Shown here in pieces: positions 25,101 through 55,553 of a stretch of DNA of 64,000 bases. How positions within the stretch are numbered: the stretch's first letter is position 1; each line of letters opens with the position of its first letter. The position numbers and the translations under genes were made by a program. Under the pieces are notes generated by a model. That model ran no database searches, had not been told where the DNA came from, and worked only from the letters and a program-made list of their open reading frames with translations. The stretch is from Azolla caroliniana. Lineage: Eukaryota; Polypodiophyta. The DNA lies in assembly GCA_043228905.1 (NCBI GenBank), contig JBHGNT010000017.1, forward strand, positions 17,360,001 through 17,424,000. The letters are read 5' to 3'.

Positions 25101-27850
25101 TGATATCTAAGCATCTTCAGAGAGCCCAAGAACATGCATGACCCATGGAACCTAGAAAGAGCGCTACAAGAGTTTGATTGCCTGCCCAATGGAAGGTGTA
25201 CGTAGCCACATGTCACCTGTGACCACTTTCCAGAAGATTGCAACTCCTTTGTTTTTAAGCCGTATGGGTACTATGCATGCCTAATTGGGAGAGAGTCTAG
25301 TGGCTAGGCCGATGCATTATTGGGTGATCGACTGTGGGAGGGAACATTGGCACATCACTGTGGAGGTTTCACGTCTGAGTGGAAGAACAAGGTGCATAAA
25401 AGTTGGGTGATCTACGTAGAACAAGAAATGCCACGTGAGCATGTAGTTCGAAAAAATTGAATATCGTAGATCAAAGGCAAAAGCAGTGTGCTCTATCGTG
25501 GAGTAGTTTTTTTCCCATGGGATTAAGTTGTGCTCTACCAACAGTAAAATCTAGCTTTTCATCTCCTCATTCAACTAAAAGTGCATCTACTGCATCGAAA
25601 GTTGACTTGTCTATGTATATTTGAAATTCCACTTGATTAGGTTATCGAAGAATGGGGGCATGAGTCATGCATTCTTTGAGTAATGCAAATGTTGTCATGT
25701 GCACATCTTTCCATGCAAAATTCTTTTGAAAAGCACAAAAGGGTCAAGCTTCCTCAGTAACCGTCTTGATAAAGTCTCGACATTAACCCACATAACCTAT
25801 GATGCCTTGCAGTTGCTCCTCAAGAAAACGTGCTTGGGTTCATTGGCAAAAGGGGGTGGAAGTGTTTGTCAAGAACCCTCGAGCTATTAACACTTTGTGT
25901 AAGATGATTTATATGAACTCTTCCCCTTCCTTCTCAAATAGTTCTCAAAACCAATAAGGCAACTAACGCCCCAATAGGTCTTACACATCAAACATATTTG
26001 TTACCGATACAACAATAAGAAACCCATGTTTGGATTGATTAAGATATACCCCAAATGACCACGTAGTGTTCATCTCATGTAAATTGTGAGAGGGAGAGGG
26101 AGAGAGAAAAGATTTAGCTAAAATCTTGAGCCTATGTGCTTGGTACAAGATTTATGGTGTAGTGAGTGTGTGTTTGTGTCTTAAGATATTTATGCTTAGA
26201 TCTTGAAGTTCAAGAAGAAGAAAATCTCTAGTTTAAATCCCTCTAGAAAGCATTGTAACCTTGTAATATAGTGGTGGTGTGTGACAATTTGACAATTGAA
26301 TTAAGCATCACATTCAACAATACAACATAAACAATTGCCACCACCTCCATACTCACCCTTCGCTCTTCAAGATTCTCTTAATAATCACTACCATGATTCC
26401 CATTTTGTGATGATTCGTTGTCTCTTTGCCATCGGTTCTTCACCACATTCCCATCTCAAGGTGATCATTTGCAACCAATCATTGTGTGCATGGGTGGAAC
26501 CACCAAGGTTTTTGACCAAGAGATTGATGGAAGATGATATTTATAAGTGGGATGGTAAGAATTGAACAAGAAATTTGAATTAAGATAGATTTTTATGACA
26601 AGAAATGGGCAAGCAATCATTTTTGGCATCATGAAGAGGTATCTATGCATTGGTCTTGCACATCTTAGCAAGCACTACATTTAGAAAACTCTGCTCAAAG
26701 CAATGAAATGATGGCCGACACATATATGATGCTCGAATGACCACAACCAACAAAGAGACTCCACACACACATTTTATTAGGGGATATTTGACATGCTAAA
26801 AAAATCCATCCGCACAACCCAATGCATTATGAACCTCTAGAAAGGTCATACATCTCATGAAAGGCTCGAGGTCTCCAAAGTACATTCGCACACATTCTAC
26901 ATTAGCTAGTAACTCACACCCAACTAGTAATAGAGCTTAATGAGACAACTAAATCATTGGTAAGTCATTGACAACCCAATGACAACAAGAAACCTCAAAA
27001 TGCACAAATGGGAATCACGTTTTACTAAGGTTAAGCACCAAATTAAGTAGCATATGCTATAGTCAAGTAACCAACAATCACTTTTCAGAGCCAAAATGGT
27101 AACCTTATTTAAATAGTGCTTATTCCCTATTTTAAAACTCTTCTTTCATATAGAACTCTGCTCAAAGCAATGAAATGATGACCGACACATATATGAAAAA
27201 TAGGGAATAAACACATAAATGATGATCGACCCCAAAATGGTACCCTTATTTAAGGGGTGTTTATTCCCTATTTAATACTTACTTCTCTAACTAAAAGACT
27301 ATCTATGTGCTCTTAGTTGCGTACACTTGTAGCATGAGTTCATCAAAATAGTTCCAACTCACATATGTTTGTCTATGACCCACACATACACTTACTAACA
27401 AAAGGTCTACTCCAATTTCCACATGTTTCAATTTCTATAGCTTACCCACCCCTGAGAATATTGCCTTCAGATAGAGTGAGGGTGGAATTGAGTCCCCATG
27501 ATCTTACTAAAGGATGTATACCTCCTATCATCTCATAAATAGAGAAATGAATGGTTCCTTTTATTGTACAACAATTACCTAGAAATGGGCATCACATCAT
27601 GTTATTTTCTACCATTTACAGTGACAAAGTCAATGCTTTGTCAACGACAACTCTCATGAAGTAAAGACCCCCCTCACAGATCTCCTTGGAGAGCATTCCC
27701 CCTTGTGTTGCCTAGTTTTTCTTTATCCCAGAAATAGGAACAAGTGTTGTACAATTGCGCGAGTGAATCTTTAAAAGTGTGAGCAGTATTGTCGTGTCAA
27801 AACATAAATGAGAGTTGGAACAAAAGATTCCAATTGTTTGATCATCTAGC

Positions 27851-27895
27851 ATAACATTCGTTTTCCCTACGTTGGAAAACGAACGTGAATGTTAT
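27851..27895. repeat. Imperfect hairpin
   Basis: ATAACATTCGTTTTCC (27851-27866) pairs with 27874-27895 across a 7-base loop, leaving one 6-base bulge in the right arm. It could be the closed end of a fold-back element or a small structured RNA. Nothing else supports function. Confidence 0.5.
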
Positions 27896-28113
27896 TTAAA
27901 CATTCTTGTGTTTATTTTTTTGTTTTTTTCCCATTTTTTTAATGTTTTAAAAAAAATAAATCCATTTTTAGGCTTATTTACCTCATAATAAATAGTTAAT
28001 CTAAAAGTATGGTATTTATCATTCTTTGATGGTGTTTTGCTTACGCAAATGCGAATGCATGTATGGTATGTATGGTTCATACTATGCAACTTTGATGCAT
28101 CAACAAACGATCA

Positions 28114-28215
28114 AAAGTAATTATACACCAAATCTACAAACCCTATTTACCAAAGATGGAAGAAATGGACCCGAACTAGCCCTATTTACCAAACATTTGA
28201 GTGTATAATTACTTT
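28114..28215. mobile_element. Small MITE-like element with 15-bp perfect TIRs
   Basis: AAAGTAATTATACAC at 28114-28128 and its exact complement at 28201-28215 bound a 102-bp unit that contains two copies of CCCTATTTACCAAA. Just downstream three direct repeats of about 30 bp (starting 28240, 28269 and 28299, GGGGTAGTTTGGTAAAT-like) carry the same core in opposite orientation. No target-site duplication was recognised. Confidence 0.55.
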
Positions 28216-29914
28216 ATAAAGTGTAATTTTTTGGACATAGGGGTAGTTTGGTAAATTTGGAATTTCTAGGGGCATTCTGGTAAATAGACGAACTTCCAGG
28301 GGTATCCTGGTACTTTTCCCTAATTTCTATGTGTTGATGTAACTTATTAGAAGGTCATTACTAAAGTTTCAGGCTAATACATGACCAAATGTTTGATGAC
28401 GGAAATTCCAAGAGCACATGATTAAACGTCTCATTATTAATTTTCTAGTAATTGATACGACAAGAGCTTGTCAGGTTATGTGCATATTTCTCAAGATAGT
28501 TTCGTCATATTTGATCTTTGAGATTGACCTTCAGTTGACCCCCTTGGATTAACCTTGTTTATCATAATTAATGATATACATTAAGTAAATGTAATGGAAT
28601 GTTTTAAAATTCCTAACGCAGTGGACTTACAATGCAAATGCATACAATGGAACAATTTGATTGCTATGATGTATACTAAATCATAATGTTACGATTTCAG
28701 AAACCCATTCTTTTGAATCCTAGTTATCCATTGTTTGTGTCTCGCACATTCTAATTCCCATATTTTTGCAATTTTCTTCCTGGAAAGTTTTAGATTGTCA
28801 TGTTTTTTTTTGTCTTACGTACTAATTAGCAACTTACAAATATATTCCCAAATAAGAGTCATGAGATCACGTCGCACAGTGCATGTGATGACTGGTGGCA
28901 AAGCTTTGATTTCAAATAAACTTCTGAATTAAATCAAATGAAAAAAATCCACCAAGATAAAAAGCCATAGTTTCTACTCTTCATCCATGACCCATGACCC
29001 ATCTATGCCAAGCACAATTTACATGCTTGCATGCAAGTTATATAACAGCACAATTTCAAACCCAGAACTGTTGAAGAATGAAAACATTTCATGGAAAGGA
29101 TGATTATTGATAATGACAAACAGAGCATACCATCAATGTATGTGTATATATTTACACATAAGGCCGAGACACAATTCTGTATCACAATGCATTAGAAATC
29201 TTTAACATGAGATGGATATGTCATCAAATGGTGCACGCTGCAACTCAAGTTTAATCTTGTAAAATTTTAACTGAACGAGGAAAGGACAAGTTCAGAGGCA
29301 ATGTTCCTTAATAACGAATGGACGAGCTCTTTCATTTCATTTAGTTGGTCTTTTGTGTAACAAAGGTAATATTGACATCTATTAGAGATTGTAAACATAT
29401 ATAACTTTTCCGCGTTTAGGATTTCATTTCCTGACATCAAAAGAATATTAACAGTGGCCCAAACAAAAATCTTAGGAGTTTTGATGAAAGTGTATTCGCA
29501 CATAAGCTGGCTATTCACTGTATATATATAGAGTTTAGTTCCAAATGTATCGATATACATATTACAGTACTCCAGAGAAGAGGATTGATCTGTGTATGCA
29601 CAATCCACCCTTCCCTAGAGAACTCTAGTGTACAAGATTCTCTTAATATCATGACTGCTTATATCTTGCAACAAAAAGAAGTATGTTCTCGGTATTCATT
29701 AGCCTTCCATGAGACGTGATGCTAGCCAGCAAAAGAAGAGACTCGGTCATTCTAGCGTGATGCCGTAATCTCTTTCATGAATTTGTTATAAGAAATGGCT
29801 TGGCTAACAGATCAGTATCACTTTGTCATAGATGAGAAAAACGTTCTTAGATTGTTGCCAGCCTCTCGTTGTATTGGATGAAAGTGTTCATTGTATTTCA
29901 GACAAAAAAATCGC

Positions 29915-47499
<17,585 letters not shown>

Positions 47500-48380
47500 C
47501 CTTGCAGAGAAGGAAAGCTCCTCACCTGAAATCATGGTGAGTTTTGCTTTTTCACTGCCCAATAACTGTTTATATATCGCTGTGAATCTGTAGAATCAGC
47601 TTTTTCCCAGAGAGACGCTCTATTTCAAACCATATAGACAATGAAGTACCAACTTGTTTTTGTGTCTTTAATACCTCCCTAAACTTTTTTATCAATTCGC
47701 AAAATCTGTTTGAATAATACTAGGGAGCTGCAAAATCAGCTTTCCAGAAATACTCTTTTCCTAACCATATGAATAAATGTGCTTTTGAACTGTAAATATC
47801 AGTTCCGGATCGCCTTATACATGTATATATATCACTGCAAAGCTGACACAGCAGCTCTAACTCTGTACTCTGCGTCAAGACCCATATAGACAATAAGAAA
47901 TCCACTTGTTTTTGGGCAGTAAAACATCGCCTACAGAAATGCTTCCATGTGTGTATCTGTATATTCGCATATGTAGCACAGTAAAACACTCTTTGGAGAT
48001 GCTCTGCTTCAAAACCCACATGGCCAATGAGAGGCCCACTTTGTCTTAATGAATGAAATAGTTCACTGTATATAGGTAACTGAAAAAAAAACAGATTTCA
48101 AGAGATACTCTGTTGCAGGCCCACACAGGTAATAAGAAGCCCGCCACTTTTTTTAGTCATCTTGATCTCTCCAAGCCTTGGCTTGATGCAAAAGCTCTGC
48201 ACACGGCAACCATCGAGTGGCTGGCTGGTTTTGGAGAATTCATGAGACGTCTGTCGATATTAGAATACTGCAAATTCCTTCTTGCTATAGGGTAGATGGC
48301 GACGCTCTAGAACGCTCTTTGTATAGAGGCACGGAGATGTATTGTATGGAGAACAGATCTATCATCTGAGAATAGAGAGG
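47500..48380 (-). promoter_or_regulatory. Upstream region of the GDH-like gene
   Basis: Contains about four degenerate ~130-bp repeats (words CAATGAAG/CAATAAGA...CCACTTGTTTTT and AGCTTT...AGATACTC). A TTTCAG at 47526-47521 on the coding side could be the acceptor of a leader intron, which would make ATG 47499 the true start. No clear TATA box. Confidence 0.4.
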
Positions 48381-48790
48381 CCCTACAGATTTAGTGAAAG
48401 AATGCTCCATATCCATCCATGCTATGCTGCCTTGGCTGCAAGAATGGCTATCTATATATAAGCCTACTGATTTAGAGAAAGAGCTCCATGTACATCCATA
48501 CTGTGCTGCCTTGGCTGCAAAAATGGCTACATAAGCCTACAGATTTTGTGAAAGGGCTCCATATCCATCCATACTGTGCTGCCTTGGCTGCAAAAATGGC
48601 TACATAAGCCTACAGATTTTGTGAAAGGGCTCCATATCCATCCATACTGTGCTGCCTTGGCTGCAAAAATGGCTACATAAGCCTACAGATTTAGTGAAAG
48701 GGCTCTATATCCATCCATGCTATACATACTACCCTGGCTGCAATAATGGCAGCCTATACACATAAGCCTGCAAGATTTAGTGAAATACAT
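48381..48790. repeat. 73-bp minisatellite upstream of the GDH-like gene
   Basis: Units beginning AGCCTACAGATTTTGTGAAA start at 48461, 48534, 48607 and 48680 (exact 73-bp spacing), with longer diverged copies at about 48381 and 48765. Each holds CCATCCATACTGTGCTGCCT and a GGCTGCAAAAATGGCTACAT segment. Confidence 0.92.
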
Positions 48791-48815
48791 ACCTCCAAGT
48801 ATGGTTATAAACTTA

Positions 48816-48879
48816 TATGTATATGTATATGTATATGTATATCATTATATGTATGTGTATATGTATATCAATATCAATA

Positions 48880-48946
<67 letters not shown>

Positions 48947-49027
48947 GTATGTGTATGGGTATGCGTATGCGTATGCGTATGCGTATGTGTATGTATAACA
49001 ATATATGTGTATGTGTATGTGTATGTG

Positions 49028-49116
<89 letters not shown>
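48816..49116. repeat. TATGTN hexamer microsatellite
   Basis: About 300 bp of TATGTA/TATGTG/TATGCG units in blocks, interrupted at 48865 and 48996. A shorter GTGTAT run recurs at 49250-49310. It generates long meaningless frames on both strands. Confidence 0.95.
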
Positions 49117-49492
49117 TTAGATTGAGAGTTCGGAGAAAGGAGTATTGTTGTGTATACTATATGTTGCTTCAGTGGAAATGGGTATGTACACAATCAACTC
49201 CTTGACCCCCCTTTTTAGGGATTCCATCGCTCGAGAAGCTCCTCGGAGAGTGTGTGTGTGTATGTGTATGTGTATATGCATGTGTATATGTATATATGTA
49301 CATATATGTCACGATTTGGGTGCTCCTTGAGATTCTCGATCAAATTTGTCGATGCTTTTATCTAGTGCAACCCAAACATTCGAGAACCTCGTGGATGGTA
49401 TTAGTTTAGCGATGTGGATATGGCCTTGACAAGGGACCCATCTCTCTCGGTGTTTTTACTTTCAATGAATGGGTAAATATCCCATTTTGTTG

Positions 49493-49562
49493 TAAACCAA
49501 TTGTCTCATGGGCCAATTTTGGCCTTACAAGACCTTAATATATCTTTCTTTCTTCTTTCTCG
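49493..49562. repeat. Terminal segment of the GGCC-palindrome repeat family
   Basis: GGGCCAATTTTGGCC...GACCTTAATATATCTTTCTT is the reverse complement of the ends of the element at 34073-35229. Similar segments occur at about 10055-10120 (+) and 20140-20205. The partner end is not identified here. Confidence 0.55.
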
Positions 49563-51415
49563 ACAAACACGCATGTGGACATACCACCCATCAACACCAC
49601 CTTCATCAAATCATATAAACATGCATGGCACATTGTGCTCGTATACTCATCTCATGTAAAAGCATCATGGAAACCCAACTCTAACTATCCCTTCATTCCA
49701 TTCATCTACTTCTCACGTGCCTTTTTCTCCCATTTTGGTCAATCAATAGGTTTGACTTAACAATGTGAGTTCTCCGATAAATCCGACGAAGTTCTAGTCA
49801 TGGCATTACTTGCATATGGAGTGGTTGCGCATTCATGAAAGAGACATACTGAGAGAAAATTAATAATGTTTACAAATCATTTGAGATTATAAGGAACAAA
49901 ACTTTAATTGATCATTGATAAAACATTATTACGAACAATAAATCAAATAGTTGACAAAGACCAATGGCATTAATATTCAATTTATTAAAAAAGAGGAAAC
50001 CCAAATTCAATTTTTTAATAAGAAAAACAAGTATCCTACACATTTGTAATCCAATTCTTTAATGTTCTCTTTAGTGACTAATATGTGTTAGATGCTTGCT
50101 TGACCTAAAAATTGGCCTATGGTAATGAGATTAGTCACAAGGTTGGTAAGAATCTAGAACTAATTTGTCACTACCATAGTATTGGAAGTTATCATATCTC
50201 AAGTCAACACAACCATGCATTGTAAACATGTAGGAGATATCAATAGAAAATCTACCCTTACTCTCTCTTGTCGGGTATATGTCACTGAAAATAGAATTGG
50301 TCACTCATAGGATCGATTTTCATAATTATTAAGGCGATTTTACCTTGTCCATGCATTTTATTTTAAATAATATTTGAGTATTGGAGCATACAATGTCCAT
50401 TTGTTTTTACCAATGGGATGTAGATAGATTTAAAGATGCCAAGTATACACGTAACACCATTATTAAGCAAACCAACAAATTGATGCAACGTAACTCACAA
50501 ATAACAGTTGGATGATGTTTAAGTTTTAATCTTTAAAAAAAGTGAAATCTAATTTTATGATGAGCATGAAATACAGAAGACATTTCGAAAATTCTATTGA
50601 CTTTCTAGATTGTTGTAGCCTCTTTTGATCATTCATATGGCTCCACACAAATCATCATTGCCATTGTTAGTTTGATACACGTACAAGGTTAGTTCTACTT
50701 CTTATCATGTCATTTAATATCGTCATGCATATGGTATTATTTTGTTTCTAATGACCTTGTACCAAACTCTACTCATCAATAATGTGTTGTTTGTCATTGT
50801 TTTCTATCATTATTTAATTGGGTTTTTTGCCAAGTAACAATATTGACCCATCCTTAATATTCATAGATATATATAATAACTATTTATGTAAAAAATATGA
50901 TTATGGTTAGAATACCATAATGGCCATACTCATTATTGTTTATATATGTATCCCTAATTTTCCTCGTGTTCGTAAATGTATTGCTCTTCCATTATATGCA
51001 TTTAAGTCAATCAACACGCTATGCTTTCATTTTTCATCTGTTTTTTACATTGATTCTCTTCATAGAGCACAATCTTCACAATGAGATGGCATCTAAAGAT
51101 CATCTTAACATACATAACTTATAGTTATGACTTTGAGGAGCTTAAGGATGTTTTTTTCACAACTCAATGTCTCAGCCTTCAGGTTTACTTATAATTTGAA
51201 TTTCTCTACATAAATTCACGTTTCAAAAATAAATGATCACATGTCAAATGTGTACAAGGAGCTCTTCTAGTGCTAAACAATCAATACAACTTTTGTGTTA
51301 TCTATGCAATATTATATTATCCTCAATATGAACGTTGACTTATTTATATTTTGTATTACATGCAACAAACCATCAACATTGCATGGACAGAAGGTACTTT
51401 ACCATTACATTTATA

Positions 51416-52679
51416 CAGTAGACATTCGGTTAAGTGCGCACTTTGATCTTAGGGAATATGTGCGCACTTAACTGAGCTGCGCACTTAGGGCTGAATATGA
51501 AAATTTTGTTGATACAACAAGCATTTGCTACACCAGTTAGCCTCATTACCTTATCTTTCTTAACCGGAAGGGTTAGGTGAATGATAAAATAGTAGATGGC
51601 CTGAAAGGAGATGTTCCTCCACGTGAAATTAGAGGTGATCAAAAAATTAGGGGCTCTTTCCACCCTATAAAGGGCATGTTTAACGAATTATTGGTGGTCT
51701 GCTCTACAACAGATTATCATTGGGCTCATTCCACCTGTTTGGGGGTATGTTTAGCAAAATCAATGGCATGATCTGTTGTGGATTATCAGTGGGCTCTTTG
51801 GGGCATGTTCAGTAGATTATCAGCAGCCTCCTCTATATCGGATTATAGGTGGGCTCCTTCTGCGCAATTGAAGGCATGTTCAACAAATTATCAATTGGCT
51901 TATCTCTAGCGCTTCCAACATGTCCATGATTGAATGCACCCATTGTAGTTACACGTTAGTTTAATGACATATTCCCTGATGATCCTGTTGCCACAAAAAA
52001 TTTACGAAGATTGCCACCAAATTCCTCCACCGATGCCCTTGGGTTTTGTTTACTCACCATAAGTCACATAAGTACCTAGAAAAAATCCAAATAGAAGAAA
52101 CCCTAACCCTAAATGTTGGGTGAAAAGCATGACAAGGGACTCATGAAATTCTCTTGACTTAGAGTGAGCCAAGGGAGGGGTATTGTTGTAAATATGAAAA
52201 ATCTGTTTAGTTCTTCCTTATTCCTTTCACGATGCCCCTTGGGTTTTTCGTTTGTTGGCTGCCATTTCCATGGCTAAGATTGCTCTCTCAAACATTTGCT
52301 GAAACTAATCGGGCCTCACTATACCACTTTCACCACTAATGCAAAACTGCCATCCATAATCGCGAAGTCTAGACTCTCCTTTGATGCCCCAACATCCACT
52401 TCTTGAATTGTTGATGCATGATTACCATGACCTATCACGACCACAACCTCACCCATTTCCTTCAATGTCCCCACCATCAATAGCTAATCTAATGGAGACA
52501 ATCTTGCAAAGATAGAGATGCTTTGCAAATGCATTTTTCTTTCCAAATTCGAATATAATAGAATGTAATTTTGTGAAGAAACAATGTAATTTTTTTGAAC
52601 TAGATTTTGGCCTCCCAAAAAAGCGCACTTAATAGAATGGCACAATTAAATGGACACGCACTTAACCGAATGTCTACTG
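51416..52679. mobile_element. Non-autonomous pogo/Tigger-like DNA transposon
   Basis: CAGTAGACATTCGGTTAAGTGCG at 51416-51438 is repeated exactly inverted at 52657-52679, and TA dinucleotides flank both ends (51414-51415, 52680-52681). CAGT ends with TA target duplication are the pattern of pogo-like elements (Tigger, Emigrant/Lemi1). Sub-terminal GTGCGCACTTA words recur inside both ends. The 1264-bp interior holds about four ~75-bp diverged repeats (51670-51910) with GATTATCAGTGGGCTC and no transposase that I can recognise. Confidence 0.82.
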
Positions 52680-53049
52680 TATAATGTGTGTGTGTGATTG
52701 AGTGCATATGTACATACATATGTATGCATGTAAACCATGGTGTTATTGATATATGTTGGCATGCTAAAAAGCACAAATAGAGTTCGGGCAACCCTTGGTT
52801 GAAAGTATATCCTTTATGTTTGAAACAAAGGAGCCATATATTTGTGACTTGTGATTATATATGTAAGAATAATTATAAATGTAGTTATATGTATCATACT
52901 ATGTAAACTACACTTGTATATAACAAATGAGGGGGGGTATGTTTCGTAGATTGTATTTGTATACATTACATGAGGTGGGACTTATTTGGTAAATGTAATT
53001 GTGTATGTTAGTTGGTTGCCTTACGGGCTTTTGTAACCAAAATGTTTAG

Positions 53050-53052
<3 letters not shown>

Positions 53053-53103
<51 letters not shown>
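53053..53103. repeat. GA microsatellite
   Basis: About 25 GA units, followed by a diverged duplication of the adjacent sequence. Confidence 0.95.
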
Positions 53104-53105
<2 letters not shown>

Positions 53106-54536
53106 ATATAAGTTGTGTGTGCATGGGGCAATTGCCATTTCAATATTAGTCGTCTCTAGGATATAGAAATATACCTCGATGTTCATAACCAGAGACAGAG
53201 AGAGGGTGTATGTGTATAACATAAGTTGTACATGGAACAAATTGGCATTTCAATATTAGTTGTTCCCCAAGATATAGAAATACATGCACCTTGGTGTACA
53301 TGGGTTGTTGTCGGGGGACGCTTGATAAATGCACAATCTACTTGGTGGTGTCGTTGGATAAATGCTCAAAACTATCAGTAGAGCATTTCATGTGCTCCTA
53401 GGAAAAGTGTCAATATTGAATATGGCTATGCACAGTGGAGTCAAACATGTGTAGGTGACCTAGGTCTAGTTGGTGGTCGTGCCAAATAAAAATGTTAGAA
53501 GCACTAAAAAGGGAGAGAAACTGGTGGGATTGGTCGAGCCATCAACACAAGAGGCTTAGGTTGCCAAACTGCCCTTCATTAATCCTTTCTAATTCCCCCT
53601 TAAATAACCACTTGTACCTTAGTTCTTACAATATTGATGTTGATTTGATTAAATCTATGTTTTTTTTATTACAAATTTGCGTTAAATCATGGGAAAATAT
53701 TAATATCTGTTTTAGGGTTTAAAGAATCACAATGTAGTGCTCCATCGACTCAATCTCATTTTTTGGACGTAGACCACTGTTTAACACGATCATTTCTAAG
53801 GAGGTTTGTGCAAACATCTGTATATCTACCACAAGGAGGCTTGCTATTATGAAAACCACCTGATGATGATGATGATGATGATCATCATCATCGCCAACTT
53901 ACCATTGGCACCCCTGCCACCAGCTTCACATTACAAGATTCCTCAAAGTGATGCCCGAACCCAAACTATCAAAGTTACGAAAGAAGAGAGCTAACAAGGA
54001 AAGTACTAAATGATACTTTTTTCCTATATCTATTGCTTGTTTCTATTTCTATTCATCATCATGGTCTCTTTGTTCACCATCATCATCATCTCAACCTTTA
54101 TTTATTTTTATCATCATCACCATAATCGTAACCCCTAATTCTTTATTGTTCTCGTCACCTTCTCCACATTCATTGTCTTCTATCATCCTCTACATCTCGG
54201 TCTTTTGTGTGTCTTCTGATCCTCAACGTCTCGATCTCTCTCAATTTCTTCTCCTTTTCATCTCTTTTTTTTTATCTTTTCAATTAAGAAAAAGGAACAC
54301 ACATCTTTCCCTTTTCCAAACGTGTTCGTTTCCAAACATTTTCGGACATTCGGATGCTTGCACGAACACGTTTATTACGTTCTATGTAATATCTATATCT
54401 ATATCTATATATCTATCTCTATCTCTATCTCTATATCTCTCCATATGTATACATGATATCTATATATCTCTCTATATATCTATAAGACTATACATATCTA
54501 TATGTCTCATATTAATGAAGCCTTTCATTGGTTTTA

Positions 54537-54625
54537 GGCCATTTTTGTGAATAACCTTATATATTTCTCGGCCATTTTTGTGAATAACCTTATATATTTC
54601 TCGGCCATTTTTGTGAATAAATTCG
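54537..54625. repeat. 33-bp tandem repeat
   Basis: GGCCATTTTTGTGAATAACC plus TTATATATTTCTC recurs at 54537, 54570 and (partial) 54603. The first two units are identical. Confidence 0.93.
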
Positions 54626-55553
54626 AGCATGTTTGATCCAACTGCTGGCTGGCGAAAGGGTGCAGAGGGTGCAGGGGAGGGGACATCATCGGTTAATTCC
54701 AGAGGAAAGAATGAAGAACTTGTCTGCATTCATTTGCTTGCTCAACCAATCCATGAAGGAGTAGATTTCCTGTACCCTCAACCTCACCTTTTCTCCTTTC
54801 TGATCAACCAGAACCCAACAAAGAAACCCTCCCCCTTAAAAAAGTATTACCTTTTTTGAGGATGAACAGAGCATTGGCTGTTTATCCAACTCCCAGTCCT
54901 GAAATTGCACCTAACAGGTACAGAGAGAGATGGATATGTTTTCTTTTTTCTTTGATGCAATTTTTTTTTTTTTTTTTTGTATTATTTTATGATGTGGGCT
55001 TTCTCTATTCTAGTTTTAGTTTTTAGGCTTTCTCTATTGTAGTTCTAGTTTTAGGAGAGATATGGAAGAATGTGTTTGTAGCCTAGATATGAGATGAGAT
55101 GTGATGAAATGCAATGCGGTGAAGTGGAATTGGAATAAAATGTATTACGGTCATTTAACATCTGCCAGAGGACAAATCACCTTTCAGATCAAATTCCACA
55201 AACATCATTTGTTTTATGTTACAAATGTGTGTTTGAGAGAGAGAGAGAGAGAGATGAGTAAACGAACGAGAATGGAAATAGATAAACAATTTTCAGATAG
55301 TGGTACAACATATCCAATCCCAGTGGTGCATCATTTGTGCTGATGTGGTTTCCCTGATGTTTGAAAGTGATCTCATGAAAAACTGTATCTAAATGTTGTA
55401 AAATACAACTTATTTTTTTTTACGTGAACAAAGAAGGGAGAGAGGAAGTCTTGAAACTTAACCATTGTTTTGGAAAGAAAAGGTAGATTATTCTCTCATG
55501 CTGTGCTTTTTGTTGGGTGTTTTTGTTTTGACTCCTTTCCTGTAAAACCAGCG

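Larger units (their letters stand above)
25101..29914. other. Intergenic region between CstF64 and the GDH-like gene
   Basis: No gene recognised. 26090-26330 looks like a retroelement-type leader/LTR end but I cannot delimit it. 27094-27272 has a diverged ~140-bp direct repeat and a 16-bp perfect inverted repeat (27199-27214 with 27257-27272). Small inverted-repeat elements at 27851-27895 and 28114-28215 are listed separately. About 29215-29914 is probably 3' UTR of the GDH-like gene. Confidence 0.5.
49117..55553. other. Repeat-rich intergenic region before the HMG-box gene
   Basis: No gene is recognised between the GDH-like promoter and the HMG-box start. 49600-51400 is AT-rich with no visible structure. 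53108-53330 contains a diverged ~115-bp direct repeat (TTTCAATATTAGT). TATCTC-type microsatellite occupies about 54385-54500. A possible 5' exon of the HMG gene ends near 54918 (CCTAACAG/GTACAG) and would join at 55552 (ACCAG/CGATGG). Confidence 0.5.

Noticed and set aside
29267-29608. 113-codon minus-strand frame downstream of the GDH-like stop
   Set aside because: AT-rich, no recognisable domain, within the probable 3' UTR/flank of the GDH-like gene.
47500-47562. Longer N-terminal start for the GDH-like protein (MGSEKAK...)
   Set aside because: The codon at 47562 is TTG, not ATG. The next ATG at 47535 sits beside a TTTCAG acceptor-like site, so 47499 is preferred.
48816-49116. CRISPR-like or array-type regularity
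   Set aside because: Units are contiguous hexamers without unique spacers in a plant nuclear context.
48746-49205. Frames of Tyr/Val/Met or His/Ile repeats
   Set aside because: Translation of the TATGTN microsatellite in several frames; no gene structure around it.
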